This document shows, in pieces, positions 38,847 to 48,629 of a stretch of DNA of 64,000 nucleotides (its first letter is position 1; the number at the start of each line of letters is the position of its first letter). This DNA is from JBGAPI01 sp044221335 (lineage in GTDB: Bacteria > Pseudomonadota > Gammaproteobacteria > Xanthomonadales > Ahniellaceae): contig JBGAPI010000008.1 of assembly GCA_044221335.1 (NCBI GenBank), positions 54,679 to 118,678 of the forward strand. Reading direction: 5' to 3'. Made by a program: the position numbers and the translations under genes. The notes beneath the pieces are model-generated. The model searched no databases and was not told where the DNA came from. It saw nothing but the letters and a program-made list of their open reading frames with translations.

Positions 38847-40226
38847 ATGACCGCGTGGACGGGGTGGGGCCGCGTTGCAGCCGTGATGATGTGGGGGATG
38901 TTGCTGCTGGGCATCGGATTGGCGCCGAAGCCGGCGGAGGCCGCGGGGAGCGGCAAGCCGGTGGTGATCTTCGTGCACGGGTTCCTCGGCTTCTGCCGCG
39001 ACGAAGCGCTCGGCTACAAGTACTGGGGCGGGCTGGACGACCTGACGACCCAACTCGATGCGCAGTACTCCGACATGCAGGTGTTCTCGGTCTGCGTCGG
39101 GCCGGTGAGTTCGAACTACGACCGCGCGGTCGAGCTGTTCTGGAAGATCAAGGGCGGCTGCATCGACTACGGCGCGCAGCACGCCGCGACCCACGGCCAC
39201 CAGCGCTGGTTCAAGAACTCGACCCAGGCGCGCAACACCGCCGACACCCGCCAGTGCCCGAGTCCGACCGCGGCGGCGGTGAAGAACCGCGCGGTCTATC
39301 CGCAATGGGACGCCAGCCACCCGATCCACATCATCTCCCACAGTCAGGGAGGCCAGACGGCCCGCGTGCTCGCCCAGCTGCTGGCGACGAATGGCGCCAG
39401 CCCGGAGGGCGATGCGGGGCTGTTCGCTCCGAACGCGACCGGCGCCGCGTGGATCAAGTCGGTCACCACGATCTCGACGCCGAACGACGGCACGACGCTG
39501 TCCGATGCGATCGTCGACTACGTGCCCTTCGTGCAGTCGCTGGTCGGCGGCATCGCGCTGGTCGCCGGAGCCAATCCGGACCTCACGGACATGGTCTACG
39601 ACTTCAAGCTCGACCAGTGGGACATCGCCCAGCGCGGCACCAGCGAGAACTTCCAGGTCTATCTCGACCGCGTGCTGCACAACTCGCGGAACCTGTTCAC
39701 CGACAAGAAGATCCGCGACGTCAGCACCTTCGACCTCTCGCCCGACGGCGCGCTGCGCACCAACGACTGGGTTGCCGATCAGCCCGGCGTCTACTACTTC
39801 TCCTGGAGCACGCGGGCGTCGACGACCGGACTCATCACCGGCTGGCGCTACCCGCGGGTCGACGCCAATGTCCTCATCGGCCTGTTCTGCGGCCCCGGCT
39901 TCATGGGCAACTTCCAGCGCAGCACCGGACCGGCCATCGACGCGAGCTGGTGGGATTCCGACTGCGTGGTCCCGACCCGCAGCCACGCGGCGCCAACCCT
40001 CGCGATCGCCCGCACCGCCGCACTCGGCACGCCGGCCTATGCGCGCAGTGTCGGCATCGTCGACCTGCGCAGTGGCGGCACGCCGCAGAAGGGCAAGTGG
40101 AACTGGCGCGGCACCATGGATACCTGGGATCACTTCGACATCACCGGCTGGACGCTGGGCTGGAGCAGCCCGGCGAAGCTCGCCTGGTACAAGAACCACG
40201 TCGACCTGTTGCGCAGCCTCCCGTAG
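38847..40226 (+). CDS. Secreted lipase (bacterial family I.5-like alpha/beta hydrolase)
   Basis: 459 residues, signal peptide to about residue 33 (AEA). VVIFVHGFLGF provides the oxyanion region, and HIISHSQGGQTAR carries the nucleophile Ser166 (SHSQGG in place of GHSxGG). The long insertions (residues 100-155), the TISTPNDGTTLSD segment and WDHFDITGW near the C-terminus, where the catalytic histidine is expected, follow the Geobacillus/Staphylococcus lipase type, whose members hydrolyse triacylglycerols and often bind zinc and calcium. GGAGCGAAGG precedes the ATG. The upstream PsrA-like box suggests induction by long-chain fatty acids. No FxDxFE tail. Confidence 0.9.
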   Translation: MTAWTGWGRVAAVMMWGMLLLGIGLAPKPAEAAGSGKPVVIFVHGFLGFCRDEALGYKYWGGLDDLTTQLDAQYSDMQVFSVCVGPVSSNYDRAVELFWKIKGGCIDYGAQHAATHGHQRWFKNSTQARNTADTRQCPSPTAAAVKNRAVYPQWDASHPIHIISHSQGGQTARVLAQLLATNGASPEGDAGLFAPNATGAAWIKSVTTISTPNDGTTLSDAIVDYVPFVQSLVGGIALVAGANPDLTDMVYDFKLDQWDIAQRGTSENFQVYLDRVLHNSRNLFTDKKIRDVSTFDLSPDGALRTNDWVADQPGVYYFSWSTRASTTGLITGWRYPRVDANVLIGLFCGPGFMGNFQRSTGPAIDASWWDSDCVVPTRSHAAPTLAIARTAALGTPAYARSVGIVDLRSGGTPQKGKWNWRGTMDTWDHFDITGWTLGWSSPAKLAWYKNHVDLLRSLP

Positions 40227-40307
40227 CGACGGCGATCCGTTCGCGAATCCGGTTCGCCGACGCGCCCGGTCCGGGCCGTCGGCGAACGTCGCTCCCGACG
40301 GAACCGT

Positions 40308-40718
40308 TCAGGACGCGAGTGCGGCCACCGGTCGCCCTCGCGCCAGCGCAGCCGCCAGCCACACGCCCGCCGCCACGTCGTAGCCGCCGCAGAAGGCCGG
40401 CCACCAGGCAGGAACGCCGGGATTGACGATCAGCAGGCCATGCACGGCATCGAATCCGCCGTGGGCGACCAGCGCCGCCGCGACGATCCACAGGTTGCGG
40501 CGGAAGCCCAGCACGACGGCGCCCACGAACAGCGCAGTCACGCCGAGCTCCGCCAGCAGCGTCGCGGTCGAGCCGGCGATAGTCGCGAACAGGTCGTAGT
40601 AGCTCGCGACCACGGCCAGCACCGTCGGGTAGAATGCCCGGTCGCGGTCGAGGCCGACGATCCGTGCGAACAGCGCGACCGCGACGGCGAGCCCGACGCC
40701 GATCAGCAGGGCGCTCAC
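40308..40718 (-). CDS. Small four-helix membrane protein
   Basis: 136 residues from a GTG start at 40718 that overlaps the stop of the upstream regulator gene (GTGA). Four hydrophobic helices are apparent, with conserved-looking polar residues FYPTVLAVVASYYDLFA, AHGGFDAVHG and VPAWWPAFCGGYD. I do not recognise the family with confidence; the pattern is similar to small integral membrane proteins of the DUF6010 kind. The overlap implies translational coupling with the AraC-type regulator. Confidence 0.75.
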   Translation of the reverse strand: MSALLIGVGLAVAVALFARIVGLDRDRAFYPTVLAVVASYYDLFATIAGSTATLLAELGVTALFVGAVVLGFRRNLWIVAAALVAHGGFDAVHGLLIVNPGVPAWWPAFCGGYDVAAGVWLAAALARGRPVAALAS

Positions 40719-41719
40719 GCTTCCGCTCCGGCGCCCGCCGCGAAGCGCGAGCGGTAGTCGACCGGGCTCACGCCGAGCGCGCGCCGGAATGCCCGGCGCA
40801 GGCCCTGCTCGTTGCCATAGCCGGTACGCGCGGCGATCGCCTTCAAGGGCAAGCGGGTCTCCTCGAGCGCGCGACAGGCGGCCTCGAGCCGCATCGCGTC
40901 GACCGCCTTGCCCGGCGTACGGCCATGAGCGAGGGCATAGGCTCGAGCGAAGGTGCGCGGCGCCATCCCGGCCTCGGCCGCCAGCCGTTCGATGCCGAGG
41001 TCCTGGTCGAGACGGGCGGCGATCCACGCGTGCAGTTCGGCGAACTTGCCGTCCGGCGCCGACTGCGCCGCCAGCGGCACGCTGAACTGCGACTGCCCGC
41101 CGGAGCGCTTGATGAACATCACCAGATGCCGCGCGGTCTCGATGGCGACGCGGTGCCCATAGTCGTCCTCGATCAATGCCAGGGTGAGGTCGATCCCGGC
41201 GCTGACGCCCGCCGACGTCCAGATCTTGCCGTCGTGGACGTAGATCCGGTCGGCATCGACCTCGACGCCGGGATGGCGGCGCTGCAGGCGCGCGACCCAG
41301 TCCCAATGGGTCGCGACCCGGCGGCCGTCGAGCGTGCCTGCCGCAGCGAGCAGGAAGGCACCGGTGCAGACCGAGCACAGCCGCCGCACGCGCGGGGCGC
41401 GCCGGCCGATCCAGTCGACCAGGGACGGTGGCGCATGGAATTCGTCGTCCTTGCTGCCGCCGGCGGCGATCAGCGTGTCGATCGGCTTGCCGTCGAGCGC
41501 GGACAGCGCCACCGTCACGATCGGCAGGCCGCAACTCGAGGTCACCGGCCCGCCGTCGACCGAGGCGACGATGGTCTCGTACAGCGGAGACCCGTGACGC
41601 GGAAAGCGCTTGCTCGCCGTCGCCAGCGCCTGCAGCGGGCCGACCAGGTCCAGCAGATTCATCTGTTCGTAGGCGAGCAGCACGACGCGGATCGCCTTGT
41701 CCTTCGGGAGGGTGCTCAT
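40715..41719 (-). CDS. GlxA-type AraC family regulator with DJ-1/PfpI domain
   Basis: 334 residues. The N-terminal 190 residues form a DJ-1/PfpI-like domain (VVLLAYEQMNLLDLVGPLQAL; nucleophile-elbow CSVCTGAFLLA with Cys118; DGKIWTSAGVSAGIDLTLAL), and the C-terminal 110 residues contain two AraC helix-turn-helix motifs (LAAEAGMAPRTFARAY; AARTGYGNEQGLRRAFRRALGVSPVDYRSRF). GlxA-type regulators control catabolic genes such as those for quaternary amines; the ligand here is unknown. It overlaps the membrane-protein gene, its probable partner. ATG 41719 follows GGAATCCC. Confidence 0.9.
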   Translation of the reverse strand: MSTLPKDKAIRVVLLAYEQMNLLDLVGPLQALATASKRFPRHGSPLYETIVASVDGGPVTSSCGLPIVTVALSALDGKPIDTLIAAGGSKDDEFHAPPSLVDWIGRRAPRVRRLCSVCTGAFLLAAAGTLDGRRVATHWDWVARLQRRHPGVEVDADRIYVHDGKIWTSAGVSAGIDLTLALIEDDYGHRVAIETARHLVMFIKRSGGQSQFSVPLAAQSAPDGKFAELHAWIAARLDQDLGIERLAAEAGMAPRTFARAYALAHGRTPGKAVDAMRLEAACRALEETRLPLKAIAARTGYGNEQGLRRAFRRALGVSPVDYRSRFAAGAGAEA

Positions 41720-42189
41720 CGGTGGGATTCCGGGGATACGAAGCCGAGGGGGATGCCGAACGCGGCGGAGCGGCCGCCGTCGGCGTTCGTCGCGACCAGC
41801 GCGATCGCGCCTGTGCCTCCGGGCGCTGACCTGTCGACCCGTTCGGTGGGATGCCGACGCGCAGGGGGGACGATCGTCCGGGTGCAGGCCATGGTCAGCC
41901 GGACTCGGACCAGCGGGGTGGACATCGGGATGCTCCGTCCGTTCGCCGGCGGTTGCCGGTGTTGCGAATTCTCGTCCGGTGGATCGTGACCGGAAAGACA
42001 ACGAACGGTCATTTCCTGCCAGTCTGCGCGGGCTTCCCCGATGGAGGCGACTCGTCCGTCGTCGTTTCGGGCGCGCGGTCGCCCGGTCGAGATGAAAAGC
42101 TTTCACAACTCGTCATCGGAAACCGGCATCGAGAGGCGTGGTCCTGTGGCAAGGTTCCTTGGACGGCGACCACGGCGAGGTGCGAGGGC
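41720..42189. other. 470-base gap before the large repeat protein
   Basis: No convincing gene. A 98-codon minus-strand frame is present but has no recognisable sequence or ribosome-binding site. Near the end, GCGAGG (about 42174) precedes the GTG start of the large exported protein. Confidence 0.5.
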
Positions 42190-45100
42190 GTGTTCATTCC
42201 GCGACACCGGGCGATCCTGCTGTGTGCACTCTCCGGGCTGATCTTCTGCGTCGCTCCCGCCTGGGCGGCCGAGCGCGCGCGCGCGGCCGAGGTGCAAGCG
42301 ATCGACGCCGGGAGTGCGGCAACCGATCAGCAACGCTTGCAGGACTTCCTGGGCGCCGACGGCCGGCTGGACATCCCGGCGGACTTCTCCGGAACGATCG
42401 ATCCCACCGGCTTCGAGCTGCTGACCACCGCGGGCGGCGCGCCGCGATTCCAGCCGAAGGCGACCGCCGCGATCGACGATGCCGACCACTGGTCCGACGC
42501 ATTCGCCGATCCCGGCGGCGGCTGCGCGGGTACGATCCTCGCGATTGCGAAGGCCGCGGACGGCACTTTGTATCTCGGCGGCCAGTTCAATCGCTGCACC
42601 GATGTCTCCGCGAACAACGTCGTCCGCTGGGACCCGGCGACCGGCCGCTACTCGACGCTCGGTGCGGGCGCGAGCAATGGCGTCGATGCCATCGTGTATT
42701 CGATCGCGATCGTGGGTTCGAACGTGATCGTCGGCGGCGACTTCGCGTCCGCCGGCGGCGCCGCCGCCCGCCGCGTCGCGGCCTGGAACGGCAGCACCTG
42801 GTCGACCCTCGGCGCAGGCGCGGGCAACGGGACCAACGGCACCGTGGCCGCCCTCGCCGTGCAGGGAAGCGTCGTCTACGTCGGCGGGACCTTTTCGTCG
42901 GCGGGTGGCGTCGCGGCGAACAATCTGGCGCGCTGGGATGGCAGCGCCTGGAGCACCGTCGGCGCTGGCGCTTCGAACGGCGTCAATGATTCCGTGAGCG
43001 CGCTCGCCGTGTCCGGCACATCGCTGATCGCCGGTGGCGCTTTCACCTCGGCGGGCGGAACGACCGCGAACCGGATCGCGCGCTGGAACGGCAGTGTCTG
43101 GTCGTCGTTCGGGAGCGGGGCTGCCGACGGCGTCGACGGCAATGTCCGCGCCGTTGCGGTCGCCGCCAACGGCGTCGATGTCTACGCAGGAGGCGACTTC
43201 TTCAACGCCGGCGGAGCGACGGCGTACAAGATCGCGCGCTGGGACGGAAGCGCGTGGTCGGCGGTGGGAGCGAGTCTGTTCTCCATCGGCGGCGAAGCGG
43301 TCTACGCGATCGCGGTCTCGGGCAGCGACCTCTATGTCGGCGGCGACTTCCTGCAGGCCGGCAGTCAGGTGGTCAACTACGTCGCCCGCTGGGACGGGAC
43401 GAACTGGAATGCGCTGGGCAACGGTGCCAGTGCCGGGGTCGGAAGCCAGGCGCGGGCGCTGCTGGCGGATGGCAGCAGCCTCTACGCCGTGGGCTTGTTC
43501 GCGACGGCAGGATTGAACGGCGCCAACCGCGCGGCGCGCTGGAACGGCACGGCCTGGTCGGCGCTGGTGCCGCCCGGCGCGCACGGCCTGCCCGCGGCGT
43601 CAAGCGTCACGGCGATGTCTGTGGCGGGTTCATTGGTCTACGTCGCCGGTGCCTTCACCCAGATCGACGGCATCACGGCGAACGGCATCGCGAAATGGGA
43701 CGGCAGCGCCTGGACCTCGCTCGGCACCGGCAGCGCCAACGGCGTGACCGGTGTCATCCATGCGATCGCGGTGGCCGGCAGCGACGTCTACGTCGGTGGA
43801 TATCTGTCGAAGGCGGGCGGCCAGCCGACCCAGTGCGTTGCGCGCTGGAACGGCAGCGCGTGGTCCGGACTCGCGCAGTATTGCCGGGACAGCGGCGGCG
43901 GCGACGGCGACGTCCGCGCGATCCTGGTGTCCGGCAGCGATCTCTACGTCGGCGGCAATTTCGTGCAGATCCAGAACGCGAGCGCGGTCTACGCGAGCTA
44001 CGTCGCCCGGCTGAGCGGCGGGTCCTGGTCGTCGCTGAACGGCCAGGCGTTCTCGGGCACGGACGCCCCGGTCAACGCCCTGGTGAAGCTCGGCAGCGAC
44101 ATCTTTGTCGGCGGCGAATTCACCAGCGTGGCCGGCTTCACCGCGAACCACATCGCCCGCTGGAACGGGGTCGCGTGGTCCGCACTGATGGACGGCGCCA
44201 GCAATGGCGTCGCGGGAACGGTGCTGACCCTGACGCCGTTCTCCGTCGGCATCGTTGCCGGCGGGGAATTCCTGCAGGCCGGCCCGGTGACCGCCAACCA
44301 CGTGGCGTACTGGTCCGGGTCGTCCTGGTCGTCCTTCGGCAGCGGCGCGAACGCCGGCACCGACGGCACGGTGTTTTCCGTGTTCGGCACCGCCTCCGAC
44401 CTGTTCGCCGCCGGGGAATTCGCGACGGCGGGCGGGGTGGTTTCCGGCAACGTCGCGCGGTGGAACGGCAGCGCTTGGCAGTCCCTGGGCTCCGGGGCCG
44501 CGAACGGCACGGACGGACGCATCGTTTCCCTGGCGATGAATCCGGCACAGTGGACGCTGTTCGTCGGCGGTGACTTCTCGATGGCGGGCGGCAAGCTCGC
44601 GAATCGGCTGTCGAGTTTCGACGTCCGGCGGAACATCGCCGTGACGCTGGCGTCCGGCACCAACCCGACGGTCGCGAATTCGAATCCGGTACTCACCGCG
44701 AGCCTGGCCAGCGGAGGCTTTCCGGCCAGCCCGGGAACGGTCCAGTTCTTCGACGGCACCACGCCGATCGCGAACTGCAGCGCGATTGCCCTGACCGGCA
44801 GCCTCGACACCCGTACCGCGCGATGCGATGTCACGTCGCTGACCGTGGGCAGTCATTCCATCAGCGCGCGCTACTCCGGCGACATCAGCAATTTCACCTC
44901 GTCCGGCGGGAGCCTGAACCAGGTCGTCACCGCGCCGGTGCTGACGATCGCACCCGCATCCCTGCCGAACGGCTACGCGGGAGTGAGCTACAACCAGACC
45001 CTGTCCTTCTCCGGCGCCGGCGCGACGGCACCGACGAGCTTCTCGGTGTCGGCCAACAGCCCTCCGACCGGACTGACGCTGAGCCCCGGCGGCCAGCTCT

Positions 45101-48100
45101 CCGGCGTCCCCACCACGCCGAACACCTATCCGTTCAGCGTCACCCTGGTCGATTCGTCGACGACCTCGGCGAGCGGCGGTCCGTTCAGCGCGACCGTCGC
45201 GTACAGCATCACCATCAGCCTGCAGTCCACGGCGATCGCGATCGGATCGATCAGTCCGGAGCCGAGCCTGACCGGCCAGACCTACAGCGTTCCGGTCACG
45301 GTCAGCGGCCAGTTCGCCACGCCGAGTGGCATCGTCAACTGCTCGGACGGCAGCGGAGCGACCGACGCGCGGGCGTTGTCCGGTGGCACGGCGACCTGCC
45401 AGCTGACCTCCGCGACACCCGGGACCAAGACGATCACCGTGACCTATGCGGGCAACGCGACCTTCGACGCCAGCGTGCAGACCAAGCCGCACGAGGTGAA
45501 CAACGCCAACCAGGCCCCGACGCTGGGCTATGCGCCGGGGACGGGCACGACGGTGGGCCTGACCGGTGCGGCGACGCAGCTCGGCGATCCGGCGAGCGGG
45601 CAGGTGGTGGTGACGGTGACCGGGGCGGGGACGGGCACCGGCAACGTGAGCCTCGGCTGCAGCGCGAGCGGCGGCAACTTCCAGATCGGATCCGGGGCGA
45701 ACCAGTCACTGAACCTCGGCGACACACCGGCGCCGATCGCGCTTGCCTGCACGCGGACGGCAAGCGTGCAGGCCGGGACGCTGAACTGCACCGAGACCAG
45801 CACTCCCGGCGGTGCGCAGCGGCAACTGAGCTGGCCGCTCAGCTGTCCGGCGGCGAGCGCGGTGCCGCCGACGCTCAGCTACGACCCGACGCCGGGCAAT
45901 GCGGTGGTGTTCCCCGGTGGCGCGGCGAACACGCCGTCGAACGCGGCGATCCAGGTGACCAGTGCCGGCGCGGTCGGCAACGGCAGCACGATGCTGAGCT
46001 GCTCGATCCCGCCGTCCGACACGGCGTTCTCGATCGTCGGCGGCAACAACCAGACGGTCACCGGTAGCGTCGGCGCGGTGCCGCTGGCGTTGCGCTGCAA
46101 TCTCTCGGCGATCGCGCGGTCGAGCACGCTCAGCTGCACCGAGACCGACGGTCCGGTGGTCGCGCAGCGCAGCCGCAGCTGGCCGCTCAACTGTCCGGCG
46201 GGCCAGGCGGCGACGACGGCGAAGCTGACGGTCGGCAGCCGCACCGGCACGCGCGGCCAGACGGTGGCGGTGCCGGTGAGCTTCATCGGCGAGGGAAGCA
46301 CGTACTCGGTCAGCGCGCAGCTGTCGTTCGACAACAGCCGGCTGACCCTGCGCAAGCTGTCCAACGTCGGCACCGGGCAGTGCACGCCGGTCAACGACGG
46401 GCAGGGTCGGGCCTATGCGGTGAACGTCGCGATCCCGAACCTCGGTGGCGCACTGCCGGCGGCCGACACGCGCTACTGCGAGCTCGACCTGCAGGTGGCG
46501 GCCAACGCGCCCAACGGGGCGGTCGCGCTGAGCATCGGGCAGGCCAACTGCCTGGACGCGGCGCAGGCGTCGCGGCTGTGCGCGAAGACCGACGGGCGGG
46601 TCGCAGTGGCGGCGATCGACCCGGCGCCGGGGGATGGCGCCGCGATCACGATCAGCGGGCACGTCAGCGACGTCGACGCGAGCTACGCGCTGTTCGTGAC
46701 CAACCGCGGCGTCGCGAACCAGACGATCACGAACTGCGCGCTGACGTCCGCCAGCCCGGCGCTGGTGCTGCTGCCGAGCCCGGTCTTTCCGCTGACGCTG
46801 ACGCCGCAGCAGCGGGCAACGCTGACGCTGGGCTGCCACCTGCCGCCACTGGGAGAGACGCTGGCGGGGACGCTGACCTGCAGCACGGATGACCCGATGC
46901 GCGGCTTGATGAGCTACGCGGTGGTCTGCCGCACGGTGGCCGACGGCGAGGCGCTGCCGGCCGACCAGCTGCTGAACGCGCAGCAGCGCGCGGGCGAGCA
47001 GCAGGGCCGGTCGGCGGCGATGGCGCGGGCGAACGGGACGACGTTCGTGGCGTTGGGGGCGCCGTTCGGCGGGGGCGACGGCAACGGGCGGGTGGCCTTG
47101 TACGAGAGTGTCGTCACGGCCGCGAAGTCCGGCGGCGACGGGCGCCGCGCGCTGCGGGCACTGGCGAGCCTCGAGGCTCCGCGCGCGGGCGCGCCGGGCC
47201 GTGCGAAGGCGCTGGCGGCGCTGGTCACCGAGGGGCTGGGCCAGGCGGTGGCGCTGCGTTCGGACGGCGGCGAGGTCGCGATCGGTGCGCCGAGCGCGCC
47301 GGTCAGCCTTGGTGGCGCGGCGGGACCGGGCCGGGTGTACCGCTACGTGCGGCCGGCGGCGGGCTGGGAGAGCTTCGACGCGGCCTTCGACACGCCGGTG
47401 ATCCTCGAGGCGCCGACGATTCCCGGAATCGCGTCCGCCGGATTCGGGGCGAGCCTCGTGTACAGCGCGAGCGGTGACCTGCTCGTCGGTGCGCCGGCCT
47501 CGACGGCAAGCAGCGTGTCGGGGGCGGGCGCGGTGTTCGCCTACGTCAGCGCCGGACTGTGTCCGGCGGGTGGGGTCGACCCGCGCGACGGCAGTGCGTG
47601 CACGCCGGGCGCCAGCCTGTTCGAGCTGCCGGTGGCTTCCACCTCGACGGCGGCAGTCGGCAACGGCAACTTCGGCGCGGCGCTCGCCGCGGCGAGCAAC
47701 GCGGTGTTCGTCGGCGCGCCGGGCGAGCTCGCGAGCGCGATCCGGCCGGGCAACGTCTACCGCGTCGGCTACGTCGCCGGCACCTTCACCGCACCGATCC
47801 GGCTCGCGCCGACGAGCGCGCAGGCGACGAACGACCGGTTCGGCAGCGCGCTCGCGATCAGCGGCGACCTGCTGTTCGCCGGTGCCCCGGGTGCCGACAC
47901 CGCCGGCAGCGATGCCGGCGCGGTGCTGGTGTTCAAGGGTCTCGTCGCACCGCTACAGGTGAGCACCCTGCTGCCGGCCGCCGGGCCCAGCCAGGCCGCC
48001 GGCAGCGCGCTCGCGGCCAATGCGTCGGTCCTGTACGTCGGTGCCCCGAGCTACAGCAGCGCGAGCCTCTCCGGCGTCGGACGGGTCTACGTCTATCCGG

Positions 48101-48333
48101 TCAAGGCCAGCTACGCCGTCACCGAAACCCCGGCCTCGACGATCGACAACGCCACCGGTCAGCCCAACGACGACTACGGCCGCGCGATCGCACTCGGCCC
48201 CGACCAGGCGGTGATCGGCGTCCCCAGGGCCGACGAAACCCTGTTCGACGGCACCCCGCTGTCCGACACCGGGCGCGCCGATCCCTTCGTGTTCCCGAAA
48301 GGCGACGCGGTGTTCGGGGATGGGTTCGAGTAG
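42190..48333 (+). CDS. Very large exported multi-domain repeat protein with VFGDGFE tail
   Basis: 2047 residues from a GTG start with GCGAGG upstream; the first residues form a signal peptide (AILLCALSGLIFCVAPAWAA). Residues about 110-820 hold 13 repeats of about 55 residues, each with GGxFxxAGGxxAxxIARWDGSAWSxLGxG and a valine-rich YVGG strand, plus a last unit without the WdGs element: a beta-propeller-like pattern. Then come Ig-like domains (about 815-900 and 1010-1095), a putative-Ig segment between them, two related Thr/Gly-rich domains with paired cysteines (1100-1335), a cohesin-like domain (about 1340-1470) and FG-GAP/integrin-like repeats (GAPxxxxxGAGxVxxY) to about 2020. It ends FPKGDAVFGDGFE. 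Probably surface-attached or secreted adhesin-like; function unproven. Confidence 0.85.
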   Translation: MFIPRHRAILLCALSGLIFCVAPAWAAERARAAEVQAIDAGSAATDQQRLQDFLGADGRLDIPADFSGTIDPTGFELLTTAGGAPRFQPKATAAIDDADHWSDAFADPGGGCAGTILAIAKAADGTLYLGGQFNRCTDVSANNVVRWDPATGRYSTLGAGASNGVDAIVYSIAIVGSNVIVGGDFASAGGAAARRVAAWNGSTWSTLGAGAGNGTNGTVAALAVQGSVVYVGGTFSSAGGVAANNLARWDGSAWSTVGAGASNGVNDSVSALAVSGTSLIAGGAFTSAGGTTANRIARWNGSVWSSFGSGAADGVDGNVRAVAVAANGVDVYAGGDFFNAGGATAYKIARWDGSAWSAVGASLFSIGGEAVYAIAVSGSDLYVGGDFLQAGSQVVNYVARWDGTNWNALGNGASAGVGSQARALLADGSSLYAVGLFATAGLNGANRAARWNGTAWSALVPPGAHGLPAASSVTAMSVAGSLVYVAGAFTQIDGITANGIAKWDGSAWTSLGTGSANGVTGVIHAIAVAGSDVYVGGYLSKAGGQPTQCVARWNGSAWSGLAQYCRDSGGGDGDVRAILVSGSDLYVGGNFVQIQNASAVYASYVARLSGGSWSSLNGQAFSGTDAPVNALVKLGSDIFVGGEFTSVAGFTANHIARWNGVAWSALMDGASNGVAGTVLTLTPFSVGIVAGGEFLQAGPVTANHVAYWSGSSWSSFGSGANAGTDGTVFSVFGTASDLFAAGEFATAGGVVSGNVARWNGSAWQSLGSGAANGTDGRIVSLAMNPAQWTLFVGGDFSMAGGKLANRLSSFDVRRNIAVTLASGTNPTVANSNPVLTASLASGGFPASPGTVQFFDGTTPIANCSAIALTGSLDTRTARCDVTSLTVGSHSISARYSGDISNFTSSGGSLNQVVTAPVLTIAPASLPNGYAGVSYNQTLSFSGAGATAPTSFSVSANSPPTGLTLSPGGQLSGVPTTPNTYPFSVTLVDSSTTSASGGPFSATVAYSITISLQSTAIAIGSISPEPSLTGQTYSVPVTVSGQFATPSGIVNCSDGSGATDARALSGGTATCQLTSATPGTKTITVTYAGNATFDASVQTKPHEVNNANQAPTLGYAPGTGTTVGLTGAATQLGDPASGQVVVTVTGAGTGTGNVSLGCSASGGNFQIGSGANQSLNLGDTPAPIALACTRTASVQAGTLNCTETSTPGGAQRQLSWPLSCPAASAVPPTLSYDPTPGNAVVFPGGAANTPSNAAIQVTSAGAVGNGSTMLSCSIPPSDTAFSIVGGNNQTVTGSVGAVPLALRCNLSAIARSSTLSCTETDGPVVAQRSRSWPLNCPAGQAATTAKLTVGSRTGTRGQTVAVPVSFIGEGSTYSVSAQLSFDNSRLTLRKLSNVGTGQCTPVNDGQGRAYAVNVAIPNLGGALPAADTRYCELDLQVAANAPNGAVALSIGQANCLDAAQASRLCAKTDGRVAVAAIDPAPGDGAAITISGHVSDVDASYALFVTNRGVANQTITNCALTSASPALVLLPSPVFPLTLTPQQRATLTLGCHLPPLGETLAGTLTCSTDDPMRGLMSYAVVCRTVADGEALPADQLLNAQQRAGEQQGRSAAMARANGTTFVALGAPFGGGDGNGRVALYESVVTAAKSGGDGRRALRALASLEAPRAGAPGRAKALAALVTEGLGQAVALRSDGGEVAIGAPSAPVSLGGAAGPGRVYRYVRPAAGWESFDAAFDTPVILEAPTIPGIASAGFGASLVYSASGDLLVGAPASTASSVSGAGAVFAYVSAGLCPAGGVDPRDGSACTPGASLFELPVASTSTAAVGNGNFGAALAAASNAVFVGAPGELASAIRPGNVYRVGYVAGTFTAPIRLAPTSAQATNDRFGSALAISGDLLFAGAPGADTAGSDAGAVLVFKGLVAPLQVSTLLPAAGPSQAAGSALAANASVLYVGAPSYSSASLSGVGRVYVYPVKASYAVTETPASTIDNATGQPNDDYGRAIALGPDQAVIGVPRADETLFDGTPLSDTGRADPFVFPKGDAVFGDGFE

Positions 48334-48629
48334 GAGCGCTGGCGCCGCAGAAGCATGACGCGACCCGATCGCATCACGCCCCGGAGTCGCTGCGCGAGGA
48401 ACGGTCGCGGTGGACGCCCTGCGTACCAACGCGAGGCGTGAAGCCGACACCTGCTGCCGACCCGAAGCGGATGCAGGGCACGTCGTTCGAGTTTCGAGGA
48501 GCGCCCGCCGCCGACCTTGGAGCGTTCGGCGTTCGCGACGTCGAACGCGCGATTGTCGGATTCCCGGATCGAATTCCGAATGCCTAGGGGAAGGGGCCCT
48601 GTGCCCCGTCGAATCGATGGATCGCCCCG
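48334..48629. other. Upstream region of the first RCC1 gene, duplicated with the gene
   Basis: No gene is seen. The last 45 bases (CCGAATG...AGG..AGGG..CCCCGTCGA..GATGGA..CG) resemble the region before the paralogue at 61064, so the duplication included the promoter-proximal DNA. Confidence 0.4.

Noticed and set aside
41716..42012. Minus-strand frame of 98 codons before the large exported protein
   Set aside because: No ribosome-binding site, no recognisable sequence and composition like random frames nearby.
42190..48333. C-terminal tail as part of a membrane anchor
   Set aside because: No hydrophobic helix or basic cluster precedes the FxDxFE end in any of the five proteins, so standard anchor signals do not apply.
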